A DNA stretch of 6,090 nucleotides, from positions 1 through 6,090 of the forward strand of contig CAMOEP010000153.1 of NCBI GenBank assembly GCA_946612185.1, given 5' to 3'. Made by a program: the position numbers and the translations under genes. The notes beneath the pieces were generated by a model that made no database searches, was not told the DNA's origin, and saw only the letters and a list, made by a program, of their open reading frames with translations. The DNA is from an uncultured Ruminococcus sp. (GTDB lineage: Bacteria > Bacillota > Clostridia > Oscillospirales > Ruminococcaceae). Below, in pieces: positions 5,710 to 6,090 of the stretch (position 1 is the stretch's first letter; the number at the start of each line of letters is the position of its first letter).

Positions 5710-6090
5710 TCAGTCAAATATCTGTTTCAAGTCACCGAAGCCCTTGTTAGTTGTGATAACAACAACGCTGTCGTTGACTTTCAGGCAGTCGTCGCCCTTG
5801 GGGATAATAAGTTCGTTGCCTCTTATGATGCTGGCGATAAGGATACCGCTGCGGAGTTTGAGCTTTTTCAGGGGAACGTCAACATAGTCCTTCTGCTCCC
5901 TGATAACGAACTCGATAGCCTCCAGACGGTCATTGACCAGGCGGTACAGGGTAGTGATGTTGTTGCCGGCGGAGTTCTGCTTTGCACGGACGTACTGGAG
6001 TATCTGGTTTACAGTGATAGTCTTGGGGGAGATGATGCTGTCAAGGTCGAGGGTATCGGAAAGCTGCATGAGTGTCATGCGGTTTACCTT
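5710..6090 (-). CDS. trkA: TrkA, NAD-binding regulatory subunit of potassium uptake; C-terminal part only
   Basis: Only the last 126 codons and the TGA stop are in the window; the frame stays open through the upper edge, beginning KVNR. TrkA is a cytoplasmic peripheral protein with two RCK modules (each a Rossmann-type RCK_N plus RCK_C) that binds NAD(H) or nucleotides and gates TrkH. The visible part fits the end of the second RCK_N, with the connecting helix at DLDSIISPKTITVNQIL, followed by a full RCK_C (about visible residues 50-123): LEAIEFVI, VPLKKLKLRSGILIASIIR, LIIPKGDDCLKVNDSVVVIT. The ATG at 6078 is an internal Met, since the preceding KVNR codons continue the conserved family sequence. 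Full-length TrkA is usually about 450 residues, so roughly 325 are missing upstream. Its position directly before trkH supports the call over other RCK proteins. Confidence 0.92.
   Translation of the reverse strand, partial: KVNRMTLMQLSDTLDLDSIISPKTITVNQILQYVRAKQNSAGNNITTLYRLVNDRLEAIEFVIREQKDYVDVPLKKLKLRSGILIASIIRGNELIIPKGDDCLKVNDSVVVITTNKGFGDLKQIFD

Noticed and set aside
6076..6078. ATG at 6078 as the start of a 122-residue protein
   Set aside because: The frame stays open upstream and the preceding KVNR residues continue the conserved TrkA sequence, so this is an internal Met of a gene cut by the window edge.

Overview
The window looks like chromosomal DNA from a gut or rumen Firmicute of the Ruminococcus / Oscillospiraceae type. 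This is inferred from three things seen together: a dockerin-type module with the 'DAS..IL..Y' style of repeat, long Thr-rich linkers between secreted modules, and a BspA-like leucine-rich-repeat surface protein followed by Ig-like repeats. All four genes read on the minus strand, so transcription runs from high to low coordinates.

In transcription order: (1) 6090-5710 holds the C-terminal 126 residues of TrkA, the cytoplasmic NAD-binding regulatory subunit of a Trk/Ktr potassium uptake system; its start lies outside the window. (2) 5688-4252 is a complete trkH, the potassium-conducting membrane subunit, with all four selectivity-filter loops recognisable. (3) 4233-2677 begins 18 nt after trkH and encodes a secreted 518-residue protein: signal peptide, N-terminal dockerin-like module, Thr linker, ComEC/Rec2-type metallo-beta-lactamase domain, second Thr linker, and a small Ada-like Cys/His domain. 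The short gaps suggest one transcript, trkA-trkH-MBL. (4) 2680-2501 is a 180-bp palindromic MITE-like element with 22-bp terminal inverted repeats. Its outer TTAA overlaps the stop codon of the metallo-beta-lactamase gene. (5) 2434-1 is the 5' part of a large secreted gene: signal peptide, LRR_5/BspA-like domain, then Ig-like (Big_3-type) modules separated by Thr-rich linkers. Four modules are complete and a fifth is cut by the window edge; no stop codon is seen.

Functionally the window joins a housekeeping ion-transport operon to two extracellular proteins. The secreted proteins share modular architecture and linker style, which fits export and display on the cell surface or in a protein complex. 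No RNA gene, CRISPR array or transposase gene was found. The least ordinary items are the dockerin-tagged metallo-beta-lactamase protein and the palindromic element sitting on its stop codon.
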